Assembly: GCA_028274465.1 (NCBI GenBank)
Contig: CM051456.1
Span: 66,450,753-66,514,752 of the forward strand
From: Plantago ovata
Lineage: Eukaryota; Streptophyta; Magnoliopsida; Lamiales; Plantaginaceae
DNA length: 64,000 nt
Reading direction: 5' to 3'
Each line of letters opens with the position of its first letter. Position 1 is the first letter of the stretch. This document shows, in pieces, positions 1 through 9,416 of the stretch. The position numbers were made by a program, and so were the translations under genes. The notes below the pieces were generated by a model, which made no database searches, had not been told where the DNA came from, and saw only the letters and a program-made list of their open reading frames with translations.

Positions 1-845
1 GGAAGTTCAAAGCCAGGGGGTTTTTCTAGGTAGACTTCTTCAGCAAGTTCACCATTTAAGAATGCACTTTTAACATCCATTTGGTAAACAATGAAGTCAT
101 TGTGAGCAGCAAAGGCCAAGAAAAGCCTAATTGCATCCAATCTTGCAACTGGTGCATAAGACTCATCTTAGTCCAATCCTTCAGTCTGACAGTAACCTTG
201 AGCAACTAAACGTGCTTTATTTCTTGTTACTTCACCAGACTCGCTCAGCTTGTTTCTGAACACCCACTTTGTACCAATAGCGTTCTTATCTTCAGCAAGT
301 GGCACAAGTTTCCAGACTTTGTTCCTTTCAAATTGATCCAATTCTTCTTGCATTGCCTTTATCTATTCAGAATGCTTCAAAGCTTCTTCTATGGTTTTAG
401 GTTCAATTTCTGACACAAAGCAAGAGAACAATGATTCTACTTCTACGACAGTTGCTTCTTCAGCAAGTCCGTGAGTAGCTCTGGATATTGTCACTTGGCG
501 TTTATTAATATCGCCAATCATATCCGTAGAGGGATGATCTCTAATCCATTTATTAACAGGTTTTCTGTTTGTTGGATCAGGGTATGTTTGCTCATCAGCA
601 TGTGACTCTTCAGTATGTACTTGTTCAGTACTACTGGAAATTTGTGTCTCTGCTGAGATTTGTTCATCAGCATCTGCTTGTTCAGCATTGCTATATTGAG
701 GTATTACATCAGCAGGCACTGGAGATTGCGTAATTTCAGCAACTTCCGGAGCAACCGCGTCTTTTGGTGGAAATTCTTTGTCGTGAACTATATTTATCTT
801 GTCATGACTCGGGGGAGGAGAGTCATTGTCAGGATCATCATTTAG
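1..845 (-). pseudogene. Copia pol: linker and N-terminal part of reverse transcriptase
   Basis: The segment 353 down to 1 translates into the conserved start of Copia RT: TKWVFRNK, then KARLVAQGY, and after a stop codon at 168-170 the block around [11 protein letters not shown] and [13 protein letters not shown]. The upstream linker (about 363-719) ends with the typical SLFSCFVSEIEPKTIEEAL stretch that joins integrase to RT in this lineage, and it is rich in Glu and Ser. A stop near 843-851 separates it from integrase. The catalytic YVDD box would lie outside the window. Non-functional because of stops, although the amino-acid signal is still very clear. Confidence 0.85.
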
Positions 846-851
846 TTCAAT

Positions 852-1562
852 TTACTTGATTTGCCTAGCATCAGATTCAGTTCTTTGCTCATGTATGATT
901 AGCTTTTTCATACATTCTGATATTTCTTCTTCAGCAGGCACACCTTGTGACTTTTCGTAGAATACAACATGCACTGATTCTTCAATCTTTTGTGCCTTTT
1001 TGTTGTAAACTCTATAAGCTTTACTATCTCCACCATTATTAAGAACGAAACACTTGCAACCAAATACTCTTAGATGAGTGATGTTAGGAGGTCTTCCAAC
1101 AAACAATTCATAAGGAGTTTTGTTGTATTCCTTAGTAATCAAACATATGGTTTGAGTATAACAGGCGGTATTAATCGCTTGAACCCAATAAGCCTCACTT
1201 ATTTCAGTGTCAGCAAGCATTGTTCTTGCGGCTTCTTTCAGGGTACGATGCTTCCGTTCAGCAACACCGTTTTGCTGTGGTGTTCTTACTGAGGATAACT
1301 GATGTTGTATACCTTTTGAGGTACAATATTCAGTTATGTACTGGTTTACAAACTCAGTACCATGGTCTGTCCTTATGACTTTTACCTTGTCATTTTTCAT
1401 GACTTCAAGCTTATTCAGCAAGTTAGGTATTCCAGTCTTGGTTTCAGATTTGTGCTTGATGAATACTACCCAAGTGAATCTTGAATAGTCATCTACCACG
1501 ACTAGACCATACTTCTTACCAGCATAGCTTGTTGAAGAAGATTCAGACAAGTCCATGTGCAA
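852..1562 (-). pseudogene. Copia integrase core (rve) and C-terminal region
   Basis: DDE-type integrase that would insert the element cDNA into chromosomes. The catalytic residues are visible: Asp in MHMDLSES, Asp in IRTDHGTEF, and Glu in PQQNGVAERKHR. The usual Copia motif TPYELFVGRPPNITHLRVFGC follows. The zinc-binding part overlaps the previous ORF in another frame (up to about 1650), so at least one frameshift separates the zinc-binding domain from the catalytic core. The integrase frame ends in a stop at 852, where the linker frame begins. Confidence 0.88.
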
Positions 1563-2197
1563 GAGTTGTAAAGGTTTTGTAGTTGACGGTACTGCCTTGT
1601 TCTTGAAAGAAGATTTGGTTTGCTTTCCTTGTTGACATGCATTGCAAACACCATCCTTCTTAAAGTAACCCTAGGTAATCCAACTACAAGTGCCTTTTTA
1701 GAAAGCTTATTCAGCGTCTTGAAGTTTAGATGACTTGTTTGTTTATGCCATAACCATGCTTTTTCAGCAAGGCAATCGTGATCTGAGACAAGGCATTTTT
1801 CAATGTTTGCTGAAGACCAATCAACAGTGTACAAGCCTCCTGATCTTCTTGCAATCATTATTACCTTTTTAGTCTCAAAATCTACAAGTTTACATTCATC
1901 ACTTTTAATTTCGATGAAGTATCCTTTGTCAGCAAACTGACTCATGCTGAAAAGGTTAAACTTAAGATTTTTGACATAAAGAACTCCAGTGATCGTTATG
2001 CATTCTAACTTCACATCACCATAGCCTTTTGTAGAACCGGAGCCTCCACCAGCAAACCTTATTGTTGGACCTTTAGACCACGGTCTATAGTTTATAAGGT
2101 TATTCTTGTTGCCCGTCATGTGCTTTCCACAACCACTATCAAAGTGCCAGATTGCATCGTTTGTCTCCGTGGCTGAAGTCTGCACAATCAAGAGCAA
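1502..2197 (-). pseudogene. Copia aspartic protease and GAG-pre-integrase
   Basis: WHFDSGCGKHMTG is the retropepsin active site (DSG) of Copia polyproteins. It is followed by LKFNLFSMSQFADKGY and then the GAG-pre-integrase block WLWHKQTSHLNFKTLNKL, which precedes the integrase zinc finger. The last 60 or so residues are out of frame relative to integrase, showing a frameshift near 1640-1690. Between 2198 and 2498 lies the broken gag/protease junction, with only short frames. Confidence 0.87.
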
Positions 2198-2498
2198 ACA
2201 AGTTAATTATCCAATGATGGATGTCCATTAACATGTTCAAGAATGTGTCCAGTGGAAACCCAAGTCTTAAGTTTTTCAACTTTGACTTGTTTTCTTCTTG
2301 CTGAGGAACTAGGAGGTTTTGAGCTGAAAGACTTTTGACTCGTGCTGGTCAAATCCACTTTCTGATGTGGTGTCTTGCTCTGTTGACCTTTTTGCTGAAC
2401 ATACTTTTCAGTAAGTTCTTTTCTAGCAAGGTTCCTTCTAGTCCTAGCATTGGAGTCTTTTCAGAACTCTTAGGCTTGATTTTCTTCATCTCTTTGAA

Positions 2499-4002
2499 TT
2501 ATCTTTGCTGACTTTGCTTATACTCATGAAAGAGTTGACTTTGCTTGGTTTTGAAATCTAGTCCACTTTTCGGAGAATGCTGAGCTTTAGCTTCAACAAC
2601 CTCACTTGATTCAGGTTTGTCAGCAAAGGACTTCTGATTACTTTTAGTAATCTTGCCTTTAGTCTTAACAACTTGCTTTTCAGCAACTTGTTTGGCGGAA
2701 TGCTTCACAGAATTCTTCTTCTTTCCAGTTTGCTTCTCAGCAACCTGTTTTCCTTTTAAAGTCTTGTTACTTTGAGTAGCAACAGCTGGCTTTATGGTCA
2801 TAGGTACTTGATTGCATGTTTCAGCAACCTTAGTTTGACCAAACTGATAGATTTCTGGTAGACTACTATCAATAGCACGTACAAAGGAGATAGGTGATTC
2901 ATCTTTTCTCAAGATTTCTACGTTGTCACCTTCGTACGTTGCTCCTAAACCTTCTTTCTGAGATGGATCTCTCAGATAAGAGTTTAGTTCAGTCAGCGTA
3001 TTACTTGCTTCCACATAGGATTTGAAATTGATTTTCATCTTTTTCATTTCTTGGATTTCAGCAAGTAACTTTAGAATTGAGGACTGATATTCTTCCAATT
3101 CTAATGCCATTTGAGAAATTTTCTCTGCAGCCTCAGCAATCAACTTCTTAAGACGCCTTATTTCAGCATCCTTTTCTTCTGTCTCTTCCTTCAGCAAGAC
3201 GTACTTTTCAGTAGTCTGCTTGGTCAGAGTTTCAGCAATTTGGAGATTCTCTTGCTGTTTGCTGAGAGTTTTCTCAAATCTTTCGATTTCTCCTTGAATC
3301 TTGTCAAGGTCAATCTCGTCTTCACTTTCTGAGTCTGACTCAGAGGTAGAGTTGTTTACCTGACCGACCATGAGGCAGAATTCGTAGTTTGACACATCTG
3401 GATAAGCTTCCATAGCTATTCCACAAACTTCATTGCCAATCTCCACGTCTAGAGTGGCTTCTTAATCGTCGGTGTCTGAACATTCATCCTCACTGTCTTC
3501 GGAGCTAGTATCAATACACAATGCATCGATTTTTCGCTTGACGCTTCTTCTTTTCTTCAGCAATAAAAGCTCTTTTGAACTTCTTCTTCTTTTCAGCAGA
3601 TTTGCCTTTCAGCAAAGGGCAATTAGCTTTGAAGTGTCCAGGCTTTTTGCAGTAAAAACATAGATCATTTCCAACTGCTGGTTCTTCTGATGAAGTAGCT
3701 TGCTGAGCTTGCTTGTTCAGCGAGCTAGTATCATTCTTGTACTTATGGTAGTTGTTACCAAGATGCTTTTTCAGCTTCTCTTTTGCTTTTCGCCTTTCAA
3801 GTTCCTAACTGATGAATTTCTTCATGTTTTTAACAACTAAAGCATTTTCATCAGCAGGCTCTTTATCATTCTTCTTTTCAGAAGATGACGGCTTTGCAGC
3901 AAGAGCAATGTTTTGCGATTTTTCAGAAAACACATTTTCTCTTTGCTTTGTCTCATAATTGACAGTAGCAAGATGAGAGAACAACTCTGTTGGAGATAAC
4001 TT
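2499..4002 (-). pseudogene. Copia/SIRE gag, C-terminal part (zinc knuckle plus long coiled coil)
   Basis: Going down from 4002, the sequence encodes the end of the gag helical domain, then a CCHC zinc knuckle (CFYCKKPGHFKANC, 3660-3619) that would bind genomic RNA. After a stop and frameshift there is a 315-codon frame at 3446-2499 that starts acidic (Ser/Glu/Asp), becomes a heptad-rich coiled coil (about residues 45-135), and ends Lys/Gln-rich. A coiled-coil tail after the knuckle is seen in SIRE-type gag. The N-terminal two thirds of gag are missing because of a deletion that joins gag to the LTR at 3993-4002. Confidence 0.8.
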
Positions 4003-4999
4003 AATTATAACTTATTCAGTTACAACAAGTAATCTAAGAAACACAACTTGGAATACTTTGCAGTAAACAAGTTTGATTGTTTCTGGTGTCAAGACTTGTT
4101 TTTGTTCGAAAGAAAGAACACTTAACTAAATTCTTAGCTGAGTTTGTTCTACTTCTTCACAAGTAGCTTTTTCAAGCTTTAAGTCTTGGAACGGATCAAT
4201 GGAAGTTGTAGAGAGTTTGAAGGTATGTGAGTTTTTAAGCACAAGTGAGAGTTTGATCACGTTGTTGACACACTTCAACTCTTCGCCGGATGACCTCTAT
4301 TTATAGTGCAAGTAAGGAGCCGTTTGAATTTCAAATCCTAAGGCTTTTGTTCCTTAACATGTCACTATCTTGCTTTTGTACTTTCAGCAACGTCTTTGTT
4401 TGTCTTCTAGTCTTCATGTCCTTCGCGTGTAAGCTTTGCATTTAATGCATATTTGAATAGAATTAAAACAGTAACATTGGAGCGCATATTCAAGTACTTT
4501 CAGCAAGGGGTCACATATGTTCCATCAACAAGTGATTAGTCTCAGTTTCAGCAAGCACAACCTACTCTGTCTTTCAGATTTTCACTTATGCAATGCTGTT
4601 CCTGAAATTTCCACTTTCTGAGCAACACGTGCCTTTGTAGATGCCAGTCTTCAGCAATCTTCTAGTCTTCAGATCTTCGATTTCTTCAAGTCTTCAAATC
4701 TTCAAAAGTCTTCAAGATTCTGAGCGGTTTCTAAATGCTTCAATATGTTATTCTCTTTTCGGAAAATAAGATACATCATAAGCTTCAGCATCAATAAGTT
4801 ATTTTCTTTTCAGAAAATAAAATACATCATAAGCAAAAGAAATAACTTATCTAGCACCTATACTAAGTCATCAGCAAACGTTCCTCTTTTACAATGTCCT
4901 TAAAATTCTAAATTCCTATGGACCTTAAGAGTACTAGTTACTGGACTTTCCTTAATTTAGCATGGTTAATTGCTCATCAAAATTACAAGTTTCCTAACA
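3993..4999 (-). repeat. 5' LTR of Copia F, truncated at its 3' end
   Basis: On the minus strand it begins TGTTAGGAAACTTG at 4999 and matches the plus-strand LTR that begins at 35272 for about 1.0 kb. The match stops at 3993-4002, where the LTR runs straight into gag. About 0.7 kb of LTR, the primer-binding site and the gag N-terminus are therefore lost. It contains a TATA box and two of the three U3 hairpins seen in the intact LTR. Confidence 0.85.
4297..4305 (-). promoter_or_regulatory. TATA box of Copia F LTR
   Basis: TATAAATAG on the minus strand, at the same relative place as TATAAATAG at 36054-36062 in the related complete LTR. It would position the start of the retroviral-type transcript. 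Confidence 0.65.
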
Positions 5000-5566
5000 G
5001 TTGCTGGCCTTGATGAACCTTTTGAGGAAGAAGATTTGTCTGATTTCTCAGCAAATGAAGAAGAAAAGACCAAGAAGGCTGAATCCAAGTTGGTAGAAAT
5101 TTCTCCAGCATCTCTCATTAATGATGAAGGAGATATGGAGAGAAGTCGCTTGCTGAGAAACGACGATCAAATTGCCACAGAAATCAAATCCCACTCACTT
5201 ACTCCCTATTTAGTGCCGTTTCCAAATATTGAGGAGTTTACTCCAAGAATTAAAGCACTAACGGCTGTTCCCAAAGTATGCCAAGAAGAGGATGATGCAC
5301 TGCTTGCTGAGAGTCCACTTGATATTGGAAAAATAGTGACTAGTGTGCTGAGACGCACTACTCCACTTACCATAGCTCAGAAGGACATAAGTCAACATCA
5401 CAAAAGCTATGAAGATGATGACAGTCAAGCACTCAAGCTTGCCAAAAGCGCATTAACAAAGGCTCAGGCTATACTGGAAGAAAAAGTAAACAACGAGCGA
5501 AGACATGAGGAGAAGTTGGCTTTTATTAAAGAACAATTGTCTAAGTTGACTTCTGATCAGCAAGAC
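5000..5566 (+). pseudogene. Fragment of SIRE env-like ORF
   Basis: This frame aligns well with an internal stretch of the large ORF at 31902-35000, roughly bases 33430-33870. Shared blocks include ATEIKSHSLTPYLVPFP, the line around AESPLDIGKI and TTPLTIAQKDIS. It starts exactly at the LTR border of element F and ends exactly at the start of an unrelated Gypsy LTR (5567). It is therefore a 567-bp island of a third SIRE copy cut on both sides. The apparent start codon upstream of 5000 lies in the LTR and has no meaning. Confidence 0.85.
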
Positions 5567-6337
5567 TGATGAACCGAGAATTTGTCAGATTCTAATTAAT
5601 CAAATAAATTTGTATTTAGCCAAAGGCAATTCACAACTACAACGAAAACCGTAGTGTAGCAGTAGAATAACCTCGAGTGTCGATCTCTAAGGACTATAAC
5701 TAGCTTTATCTAATCTAACTTCAGAATATAAAATCAACAGACGACTTAGCAAAGGTTTTTCTTAACAGATAATGGAGATTGGTGATAGTATGGTCATTCA
5801 AAGCATAGCAGGTTAATAATCATGCATAAATTCCTCGGTCTTGCATGGAGATCTTTGATCAATGAATTTTCCAATTGTGTTCCGTAATTATTCAACACTA
5901 CGAAGATAGAGGTTTTAGATAGATCAAAGAAATAAAGCAAAACTCAGAGTATAATGCGCGATATAGCCATTAGCATAATTATTAACCCTTCGCTAAGAAA
6001 TCACATACTATCACCAACGAGAAGTTTAGCTACTCATAGATGTCATGCAATCAACAAAAATCATACCACGAATGAATGAAAACATGATGAAAGATATGTA
6101 AATATAAATAGAAAAACTGTAAGATACAATGTTACCGAAGGTTGTCAATCTCCGAAGAATCGCGATCTTACAAGCTCCAAAACGCTAAGAAAAAGTATCT
6201 CCTAAGCTAAGAACCCCCAGAACAGGCTCTGGAGAATTCCCACCTAAAACTACTGAGAAAGGTGAGAGAAAAGGTCTGGAAAAGTATGAAAAACAGAGAA
6301 AACTGAGCAACTATATATAGGTATTCGGGAGGTGTGG
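5567..6337 (-). repeat. Partial LTR of Athila-like family A (minus strand)
   Basis: Begins TGATGAACC and is the reverse complement of the last ~770 bp of the family A LTRs found at 8004, 13150, 16696, 37162, 44733 and 50313. No primer-binding site follows at its low end, and env-like DNA does, so it is the outer (3') LTR of a minus-strand element. The homology reaches the TATA box (reverse of CTATATATAG near 6310) and is then lost in the N run. The GC-palindrome cluster of these LTRs would be expected exactly where the gap begins. Confidence 0.82.
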
Positions 6338-6437
6338 NNNNNNNNNNNNNNNNNNNNNNNNNNNNNNNNNNNNNNNNNNNNNNNNNNNNNNNNNNNNNNN
6401 NNNNNNNNNNNNNNNNNNNNNNNNNNNNNNNNNNNNN
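6338..6437. other. Assembly gap (100 N)
   Basis: Exactly 100 unknown bases, a conventional placeholder length. The left side is a minus-strand LTR and the right side is the plus-strand 3' region of a different element, so the join is not evidence of physical continuity. Confidence 0.98.
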
Positions 6438-8003
6438 CCGTTTTCACATGTTTCTTGAGTTCCTTTCAGGTATAATCATATTAGGAGATTGGACCGACCT
6501 TTATTCAGGGAAGTGTACTTTTAATCCCTTTTCTTTTTTCATTCACTTTTCTTTGCTCGAGGACGAGAAAAGTTTATGTTTGGGGGGGGTATTGGATTTT
6601 CACTACTATATGTATTTTCATACATATGCTTGTGTGGTTCGTACATGCCTGATTTTACTCAAGTTCATGTGATTTGTCGTGTTTCTTTCAAATTTTTGCA
6701 TGCTATCATCCCTAGATAGTTGTTGCACGTTGTTGTTGTGTGGAGTTTATTGCCAAGTCTTTGAACTTTTTTTATTGAGTAGACTAAGTGTGTATGACCA
6801 TTGATCATATGTTGCATCACTTTGCAAGTAGTTTGAGGCTGTCTCGCTTATTTTGGTCACCTTTCGCATGTGCACTAGTTAGCTTAGTAGTCTCGACATC
6901 ACTTGAGTGGTGTTTCTCTGCTGCGGTTCACGATGGCCTTATAAAATGATGCATGATAGAGTCTATGGTTATAACCCGTGTAACTGTACGTAAGAGGCGC
7001 CAAGTTCTTCACCTCGATTAGAGATTGCAAATGCCTAGGAAGGAGGTAGTGTGAGGTGTGCGATTCCTTGTATTAACCTCTTCTATCGAATAGGTTTGGG
7101 GAGGGGGTTGCCTTATTGATCTTGTCTTTCGTCTTTGAGTCGTGTAAAGTTCCTTTTTTTTTTTCTTTTGTTTTGTGTTCCCAACCTATTCTTTCGAAAG
7201 GTTTGGGGAGGTGTCTTTGAAAAGAGTCTTTCCTTTTTCTTTTTCGTTTTGTCTAAACTATTCTTGCGAATAGGTTTGGGGAGGGTTTTTGCACTTAGTA
7301 CTGCTGCTTGCCCATATAAAAAAAGAAAGAGAAAAAGAAAAGAAGAAAAAGAGAAAAGAAAAAAAGAGAACATAAAAAAAGAAGAAGAAGAAAGAAAATA
7401 AAGAATCAAGACCCAAAAGCAAAAGAAGGGTCGTTTTTGCTGCAAGCCAAAAGCAGTCTAGTAAAGTGTCAAGTGTCATGTAATATTTGTTATTGAAGTT
7501 ATGAGTTGTAAATTCTATCTTTCATTTCGTCTCGCTTTGTCCAAGGCCTGTTCTTGACCACTCGTCTTGCTATTCAAGAAGTGTTTGAAAGAGGCCTTTT
7601 CTTGGGAGTCTGGGTAGAATAGGGGAGTGTTATCTTTCTCGGGAACCCTCCTTCGTTTGATGAGAGCCAGTATTGGTTCGCCCTCTCCTGAGGAAAGTCT
7701 CGCTTGGTGAATAGTAGTAAGCCCTCGGTTTCATAGGAACGGGGCCATTGTAGTATGATAACATGCATCATTGTGTCGTCACTGACATGTCAGGTAGAAG
7801 ATTTACGAGAGACTCCTTTGTTTAACAAAGTGCACATATGAATGTGTCTATTCGCAATTGAGGCATTCTTCAACCTACTTGCATGTCATACTCATTGTTT
7901 TTGTTCATAAGCATTTGGTAGATTCAATAGATTAGTTCAACTTTACTTGGCATGAGACTCTCTTTTGTGTTGCACTTAGGATAGTTTGTTGCTTGCGGAC
8001 AAG
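6438..8003 (+). mobile_element. 3' non-coding region of Gypsy element D (left part)
   Basis: No coding signal. It shares landmarks, in order, with the 3' regions of A1 (11.7-13.1 kb) and A5 (43.3-44.7 kb): 'GGAGTTTATTGCC', 'AGTCTCGACATCACTT', the motif 'CCTAGGAAGGAGGTAGTGTGAGG', three AACCTATTC..GAATAGGTT hairpins followed by TTTGGGGAGG (7075, 7183, 7252), a purine tract (7314-7420), and 'GATGAGAGCCAGTA'. It stops at 8003 in ..GGACAAG and continues at 14368 after the inserted element A1. The stretch 6438-6600 includes a lone GTTTGGGGGGGG tract after 'GAGGACGAG', possibly another polypurine tract. Confidence 0.75.
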
Positions 8004-9247
8004 TGATGAATGTTTGTATTTTACACTTTCATTCGAGTCTTTTTCACCTATTTTAGCTATCTTCTATGTTATTTAGCTATATTTTAGTGCATTTATTAGA
8101 ATAGTGTCACGTTCCCTTTAGATTTATTTACAGGTTTGGTTTAAATTCGGAGATTTCTGGGCAATTATATTGAAGTTGACAAGGAATTGGTGTTCCCAGA
8201 AGCCTATTTGGAGTATCTGAAGGTTTCCGTATAGGATTGGAGTCTCGGGGCCGAATCTGGGGTTAGAAAGCTACTAGAAGTCATAAACCGAGTCCGAAAA
8301 GGTGAAGAAATCCAAAACCGCGTCGAAAACGCGGAAATTCCACGAAAATTACTGGGGGGCGAACCGCCGCAGCACGGGGCGAACCGCCCGGAGTTTTTTC
8401 GGGCCTATTATATGCTCAGTTTCTCTCCGAAAATCAGATCTTTCCAAGCCTACTTTCTCACCTCTCTCTATAGTTTTAGGTAGGGACTTCCCGGGGCCTG
8501 TCCTGGGAGTTCCGTAGCTTAGGGGATACTTTTTCATAGCAGATTGGAGCGCGTAGGATCACAATCATCCGGAGATTGACAACCTTCGGTAACTTTGTAT
8601 CTTACATTTTTTATCTACTTATTTTATCTTCTTCAATATGTTTTCTTCTATGATTTCTATTGATTGCATGCCTATATGAGTAGCTAAATATCGTTGGTGT
8701 AGTATGTGAATTCTTAGCGAGGGAAGATAATCATGCTAATGGCTATATCGCGCATTATACTCCGTGTCATTGCTTTATTTCGTTGATCAGTTGTAACCAA
8801 ATTCTCGTATGTTGTATTGATCATTATGCACAATTGGACACTAGCGACCATCAGACCAATTATCTTCGTAGTGTTGAATAATTACGGAACACATTAGGAC
8901 AATCACGATTGACTAGTCAGACCAAATATCTTCGTAGTGCTTAATACTTGCAACAGGACACTAGATTGATTCAAAGATCTCTATGCAAGACCGAGGAATT
9001 TATGCATGATTATCGACCCATTATGTTAAGAAGGACCATACTATCACCAATCTCCATTATCTGCTAGAAACCCCCTATTGCTTTCTGTCTGCTGTTTTTA
9101 TATTCTTAATTAGATTTGATAATGCTAGTATAGTCCTGAGAGAACGACACTCGAGTCATTCTACTGCTACACTACGGTTTTCGTTGTAGTTGTGGATTGC
9201 CTTTGGCTAATTACAAATTTATTTGACTGAATGTGACACGTTCATCA
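8004..9247 (+). repeat. 5' LTR of A1
   Basis: 1244 bp, TGATGAATG..TTCATCA. A palindrome cluster (8353-8391, two GGCGAACCGCC units) lies just before a mutated TATA region (CCTATTATATG, about 8406-8416). It matches the LTRs of A5 almost throughout. Confidence 0.92.
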
Positions 9248-9250
9248 AAT

Positions 9251-9268
9251 TGGCGCCGCTGCAGGGGA
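9251..9268 (+). other. Primer-binding site of A1 (tRNA-Asp type)
   Basis: TGGCGCCGCTGCAGGGGA, two mismatches from TGGCGCCGTTGCCGGGGA, the complement of the 3' end of plant tRNA-Asp. It lies three bases after the LTR, the usual Gypsy spacing. Confidence 0.85.
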
Positions 9269-9416
9269 CTATACTCCTTTTTTCTGTTTAATTTGTTTAT
9301 ATTTACAGCTTTAGATTCCTAATTCTATTAGTTTAGTTTTCCTTTTTTAATCTCTCTCTGATACTGCTTTCCTAGTTTGTCTCTAATCAGTTTTCCTAGT
9401 CTGTCACAGATAGTGT

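Larger units (their letters stand above)
1..4999 (-). mobile_element. SIRE-lineage Ty1/Copia retrotransposon F (5' part, truncated by window edge)
   Basis: Read on the minus strand, the order is LTR, gag with zinc knuckle and coiled coil, protease, GAG-pre-integrase, integrase, linker, reverse transcriptase. This is the Copia order (integrase before RT). The long LTR, the coiled-coil gag tail and the sharing of its LTR with the env-like element at 29.7-37.0 kb point to the SIRE/Maximus lineage. The rest of RT, RNase H, any env-like ORF and the other LTR lie beyond base 1. All reading frames are interrupted, so the copy is dead. It sits in an older env-like ORF whose remnant starts at 5000. 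Confidence 0.88.

Noticed and set aside
5567..6337. This LTR as the missing 3' LTR of A6
   Set aside because: The two LTRs look like the same subfamily, but the flanks differ (AAGAC at 5562-5566 versus CTCGT at 51488), so there is no target-site duplication. A gap and many elements also lie between.
7113..7479. ORFs rich in Phe/Leu/Ser or Lys/Glu in the purine tract (also 12376-12569 and 43954-44223)
   Set aside because: They are translations of an A/G-rich low-complexity tract in a non-coding 3' region; the frames are not conserved among D, A1 and A5.
7000..9250. A tandem LTR array (3' region, LTR, gag, 3' region, LTR, LTR)
   Set aside because: ACAAG duplications on both sides of 8004-14362 show a nested insertion of A1 into D instead.
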